This document shows, in pieces, positions 60,672-64,000 of a stretch of 64,000 bases of DNA. Each line of letters starts with the position of its first letter. Position 1 is the first letter of the stretch. The notes below the pieces were generated by a model. That model did not search any database and was not told the origin of the DNA. It was given only the letters and a program-made list of their open reading frames with translations. The stretch is from Verrucomicrobium sp. BvORR106 (lineage in GTDB: Bacteria; Verrucomicrobiota; Verrucomicrobiia; Verrucomicrobiales; Verrucomicrobiaceae): positions 28,414 to 92,413 of the forward strand of contig NZ_BATR01000122.1 of NCBI RefSeq assembly GCF_000739655.1. The letters are read 5' to 3'. A program made the translations under genes and the position numbers.

Positions 60672-60700
60672 AAAAAAGCACCGGATAGACCGGTGCTTTT
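60672..60700. terminator. Bidirectional terminator
   Basis: AAAAGCACCGG pairs with CCGGTGCTTTT around ATAGA, with T-runs on both strands. It serves the LamG gene (+) and rpsI (-). Confidence 0.85.
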
Positions 60701-60731
60701 CTGAAAACACAAAGAGTAATGAAACCCTGGA

Positions 60732-61128
<397 letters not shown>

Positions 61129-61161
61129 GAGCTAACTGCTGAGAGTAAGAATGGAGTGGAA

Positions 61162-61593
61162 TTAGGCCAGTTGAAGGGCTTCCGGGCGCTGGGCTTCGTG
61201 GGGGTGCTTGTCACCCTTGTAAACCTTGAGCTTCGTGTAAACAGCGCGGCCGAGGCGGTTGTGGGGGATCATGCCCTTGATAGCCTTCTCGAGCATCAGT
61301 TCGGGATGCTTCTTGCGCAGGCGCTCAGGATTGGTGCTGTGGTGGCCACCGACGTAACCGGAGAAGGAGGTGTACACCTTGTCGGTTTCTTTCTTGCCGG
61401 TAAGGCGCACGTGCTCCGCATTGATGATCACCACGTGGTCGCCGGTGTCCACATGGGAGGTGAAAATGGGCTTGTTCTTGCCACGCAGGATGTTGGCAGC
61501 GGTCACCGCCACTCGTCCGAGCACTTGGTCCTTGGCGTCAATGACCCACCACTTGCGCTCGACTTCTTCGGCTTTGGCGGAAAACGTTTTCAT
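61162..61593 (-). CDS. rplM: 50S ribosomal protein L13
   Basis: 143-aa L13. [42 protein letters not shown] and [13 protein letters not shown] are diagnostic. It lies upstream of rpsI in the usual operon. Confidence 0.97.
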   Translation of the reverse strand: MKTFSAKAEEVERKWWVIDAKDQVLGRVAVTAANILRGKNKPIFTSHVDTGDHVVIINAEHVRLTGKKETDKVYTSFSGYVGGHHSTNPERLRKKHPELMLEKAIKGMIPHNRLGRAVYTKLKVYKGDKHPHEAQRPEALQLA

Positions 61594-61638
61594 GTCTTGA
61601 GTTGGTTGCTAAACAGGGTTCTAGAATTTGGGAGGGCA

Positions 61639-61666
61639 AAAGTAGGAGAATCTTTCGGACAGTCAA
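61639..61666 (-). promoter_or_regulatory. Candidate rplM-rpsI promoter
   Basis: On the reverse strand TTGACT (61661-61666), a 16-nt gap, then TACTTT (61639-61644), about 46 nt before the rplM start. Resembles a housekeeping sigma promoter. Confidence 0.45.
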
Positions 61667-61745
61667 ATGAATTGTGAAAAAGTGAAGAACCTTCAGGAAG
61701 AATTTGGTGGTGGCGGGTGACGTGTCCTCCCCTATATAGAGAGCC

Positions 61746-61853
61746 ATGGCGACCAATCAACCCCGCGGCACCCCAGGACTGATCCTGTTGGCCTTCGCTG
61801 TGATCGTGCTGGGGATCGCCCTCGTAGGCTGGATTCAGCACTGGCAGCGGTAG
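61746..61853 (+). CDS. Small single-span membrane protein, 35 aa
   Basis: MATNQPRGTP is followed by LILLAFAVIVLGIALVGWIQ and a short basic end. A well-formed TM microprotein divergent from rplM. No ribosome site is clear, so it is a prediction. Confidence 0.45.
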   Translation: MATNQPRGTPGLILLAFAVIVLGIALVGWIQHWQR

Positions 61854-61876
61854 GGGGAGCGTGGTTTGGTCCCAAG

Positions 61877-63124
61877 TTACCGCTTGCTCAAGGCAGGCGC
61901 GGTCAGCGGTTTGGAAGTCCAGGCGGCAGGGTGCTCACCGTGACTTTGGGTCCAGAAGACGCGGAATCCGTTCTCAGTGCCGACGACCCGGCCGTGGGTG
62001 GCGCTGAAAATCGGATCTGAAAGAACGACGGGCTCTCCCCAGGTGGTGCCGCCATCGGTGGAGACGGCCCCCTTGATCACGGCGGCATCGCCCTGTTTGG
62101 CATTCCAGACGGCGGCGACCTGGTCACCCGCCACGGCTACATCTGGGTGCGAGGCGGAGCTGTCCCCCATGCGCACGGGCTCTTTCCATTTGGAGGTGCC
62201 GGTTTGTCCTTGATTGAGATAGTAGACGCCCGTGCGGTCTGGCAACCCGGTCCACACTGTTGCGTGCAGGGTTGCTCCGGCTGACGAGTTGCCCATGGCC
62301 AGGCCGCCGCCGACGTGGGGACAACCTTCGAACTGCCAGTCAAAATTTCCGACCGTAGCAGGCTTGGCCCAGGCTTTGGTACCGTCAATTCCTGGCAATT
62401 CGACCAAGCTCATATCGCGGGGGGATTTGTCCCGGTAGAGGATGGCCACCTTGCCGTCAGGGCTGGCGGTGATGGCATTCCAGCAACATTCGCACGTTTC
62501 AGGGTCCGGGGTCTCGTTCGCGGACCAAGTCTTCCCGGCATCCGTGGAGCGGGAGTAACGCAAGCCTCTCTGCTCGCCGCGAGTATCGAACCAAGTCAGG
62601 TGAAACGTGTCGGCGGGGCCGCTTGCCAGATCGATGAAGCCATGTCCAGTTGTCGAGCCGTCATCGGCAGGATTGGGGCCTGCTTTCCAAGTCTTGCCGC
62701 CATCGGTCGAGAGGGCTGTTGCCATCGGTCCGCCACCAAAGGCGTCCGTGCCTGGCGTCATCCATGCGGCCACCAGCTTTTCACCAGAAGCGGCTATTTG
62801 CGCGTCCATCCCGCGATGAGGCATGTGCGCCTGGGGCATCCCTGTATCCACTTGTGCGGGCTTGCTCCAGGTGCTGCCGCCATCCAGAGAGCGGAGATGC
62901 TCCAGTCGCGCCCGTGGGTTGCCCGCAGCGTAGGTGCCAATAAAGAGGTCCAGCGTATTCCCCTGAGCCGTGACGTCCAGGGACTGGGTGCCCGCCAGTC
63001 CCGCGTTGCCATGATGCCCTGCGGCATGTTTCTCCGCAGCTGTGAGGGCGACGGGCAAGGCGGCGGAGGCGAGGATCAGGGTGCCAAACAGCAGCCGGGA
63101 GGGGAAGGAAGCGTAGGGGGACAT
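61877..63124 (-). CDS. Secreted Asp-box (BNR/sialidase-fold) protein, 415 aa
   Basis: Signal peptide LLFGTLILASAALPVALTAA. Asp boxes SLDGGSTW, STDGGKTW, STDAGKTW and STDGGTTW mark a six-bladed propeller. An unusual ETCECCWNA Cys cluster lies mid-protein. It is 143 bp downstream of the TonB receptor gene on the same strand, with a terminator between. Members of this group often accompany TonB or metal genes. It lacks sialidase arginine-triad evidence, so enzyme activity is uncertain. Confidence 0.75.
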   Translation of the reverse strand: MSPYASFPSRLLFGTLILASAALPVALTAAEKHAAGHHGNAGLAGTQSLDVTAQGNTLDLFIGTYAAGNPRARLEHLRSLDGGSTWSKPAQVDTGMPQAHMPHRGMDAQIAASGEKLVAAWMTPGTDAFGGGPMATALSTDGGKTWKAGPNPADDGSTTGHGFIDLASGPADTFHLTWFDTRGEQRGLRYSRSTDAGKTWSANETPDPETCECCWNAITASPDGKVAILYRDKSPRDMSLVELPGIDGTKAWAKPATVGNFDWQFEGCPHVGGGLAMGNSSAGATLHATVWTGLPDRTGVYYLNQGQTGTSKWKEPVRMGDSSASHPDVAVAGDQVAAVWNAKQGDAAVIKGAVSTDGGTTWGEPVVLSDPIFSATHGRVVGTENGFRVFWTQSHGEHPAAWTSKPLTAPALSKR

Positions 63125-63216
63125 GGGGGAGGAGGCGGAAAGCTAGCCACAATTACGCCGATGCAAACCGCTTGGCGTCTCTGAGGTTAACCTTTGGCAA
63201 CCTTACGATAAAAGAA

Positions 63217-63249
63217 GGGTGCCTCTCTCACTGCGGTGGAGAGGCACCC
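63217..63249 (-). terminator. Terminator of the TonB receptor gene
   Basis: GGGTGCCTCTC pairs with GAGAGGCACCC. On the reverse strand it is followed by TTCTTTTATC. Confidence 0.75.
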
Positions 63250-63267
63250 CGGAGATCAGATCACTTT

Positions 63268-64000
63268 TTAGAACTTGTACTCCACACCGAAGAAGAATGA
63301 GCGTCCGTCACCAGGCAGGAACTGGGCCTGATTGAAGGCGCCAGCGCGATTGATGACGCCGGTGGTGGCGGCGTAATGCTCGTCCGTCAGGTTACGGGCG
63401 TCCACATAGATGGAGAGGCCTTTGGGGGTACGGTAGCCAATCTTGAAACCAAGGGTGGCGTAGGAGTCGGCAAACAGCGTGCCAGCGAAATCGACCGGAT
63501 AGTCACTGAACACCCACTCGATGTTTGGCCCCAGGTAGAAACCGGACGGGTGCTCGTAAACCAGCTCGGCGCGGTAGTAGTGCTCAGGCACACCTGCGAG
63601 CTGATTGTCGCCAAACTCCTTGTCGCCGTCGAACCGGAAGCCGTTGTACAGATAGTTCTGGCGGAACACCAGGCGATCTTGCGGAGCTGGGGCGGCCACC
63701 GGTTGCACGGCTTTGGCACCCTTTGCGCTCGCCAGTGCTGGGGCTGGGGCGGCGATGCTGCGGGCAAAGATGCCCTCCAGCAGCGTCACGTCGAGACCCA
63801 GCTCCACGCCCTGATGGATGGTGCGACCGGCATTGACCGTCTGGTTCAATCCCGGGGCCACAGCCAGCTCAAGCATTTCATTATCGATCCACGCAAAGTA
63901 ATAAGCGATGTCCCACTTCACGCGATTGTTGGCGCTGCGTCCACGGGTGCCGATTTCCACCGTGGTGGCAGTTTGTGCCTCCAGATCCACCAGTCCTGCG
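63268..64000 (-). CDS. TonB-dependent outer membrane receptor, C-terminal part
   Basis: C-terminal ~244 residues of a beta-barrel receptor; the gene continues past the window edge. TVEIGTRGRSANNRVKWDIA, NAGRTIHQGVELGLDVTLLE, SIYVDARNLTDEHYAATTGV and the final GRSFFFGVEYKF (ends in F) are typical barrel features. An Ala/Pro/Lys-rich insertion (APAPALASAKGAKAVQPVAA) sits in one extracellular loop or turn. Substrate unknown. Confidence 0.92.
   Translation of the reverse strand, partial: AGLVDLEAQTATTVEIGTRGRSANNRVKWDIAYYFAWIDNEMLELAVAPGLNQTVNAGRTIHQGVELGLDVTLLEGIFARSIAAPAPALASAKGAKAVQPVAAPAPQDRLVFRQNYLYNGFRFDGDKEFGDNQLAGVPEHYYRAELVYEHPSGFYLGPNIEWVFSDYPVDFAGTLFADSYATLGFKIGYRTPKGLSIYVDARNLTDEHYAATTGVINRAGAFNQAQFLPGDGRSFFFGVEYKF

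Overview
Organism and setting: The right-hand 16 kb is ordinary chromosome of what looks like a member of the Verrucomicrobiota, probably Verrucomicrobiaceae-like. It holds a sulfatase with a CSPSR motif, two GNAT acetyltransferases, a giant FHA/coiled-coil protein, a zinc-ribbon/Pro-rich membrane protein, a LamG protein, rplM-rpsI, an Asp-box (BNR) protein and a TonB-dependent receptor. The taxonomic call is inference from gene content. The left 47.5 kb is a tailed-phage prophage whose left end lies outside the window. Its right end is a large serine recombinase (start 47493) facing into the phage, within about 60 bp of the sulfatase gene. Prophage layout: (1) 0-8.5 kb, replication and early genes: a superfamily II helicase interrupted by an intein, a RepA-like primase/helicase, a candidate origin with a ~100-bp imperfect palindrome, an HTH protein and a ParB-like protein. 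(2) 8.5-16.3 kb, a run of small, tightly overlapping accessory genes, a tRNA-Met-like gene with a shortened D arm, and several reverse-strand genes. (3) 16.3-31.5 kb, packaging, head and tail genes in siphovirus order: small and large terminase, gpW-like, portal, S49 protease, scaffold-like, capsid, connectors, tail tube pair, a G/GT-type chaperone with a programmed -1 frameshift signal, and tape measure. A reverse-strand DUF262 + HEPN pair is inserted in the head genes. (4) 31.5-43.9 kb, tail-tip and fibre proteins, holin candidates and a CHAP-type endolysin, with a small AT-richer cassette at 32.1-33.2 kb. (5) 43.9-47.5 kb, lysogenic cargo: a DUF2806-like protein, a HicAB toxin-antitoxin locus with two operators, an HTH protein and the integrase. 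Most striking observation: the helicase intein (1214-2092) sits inside the DECH ATPase motif, and its usual homing-endonuclease position is filled by a DUF559-like zinc-finger nuclease gene (1485-2042) in a DIFFERENT reading frame. The intein frame stays open across the whole nuclease gene, so one stretch of DNA appears to encode both the intein linker and the nuclease. Two phage-wide regulatory patterns also stand out: 11-bp-phased ATGCGCATTAA repeats directly in front of four early or accessory genes and the integrase, and repeated TTGAC-hairpin-ATG elements at late gene starts.
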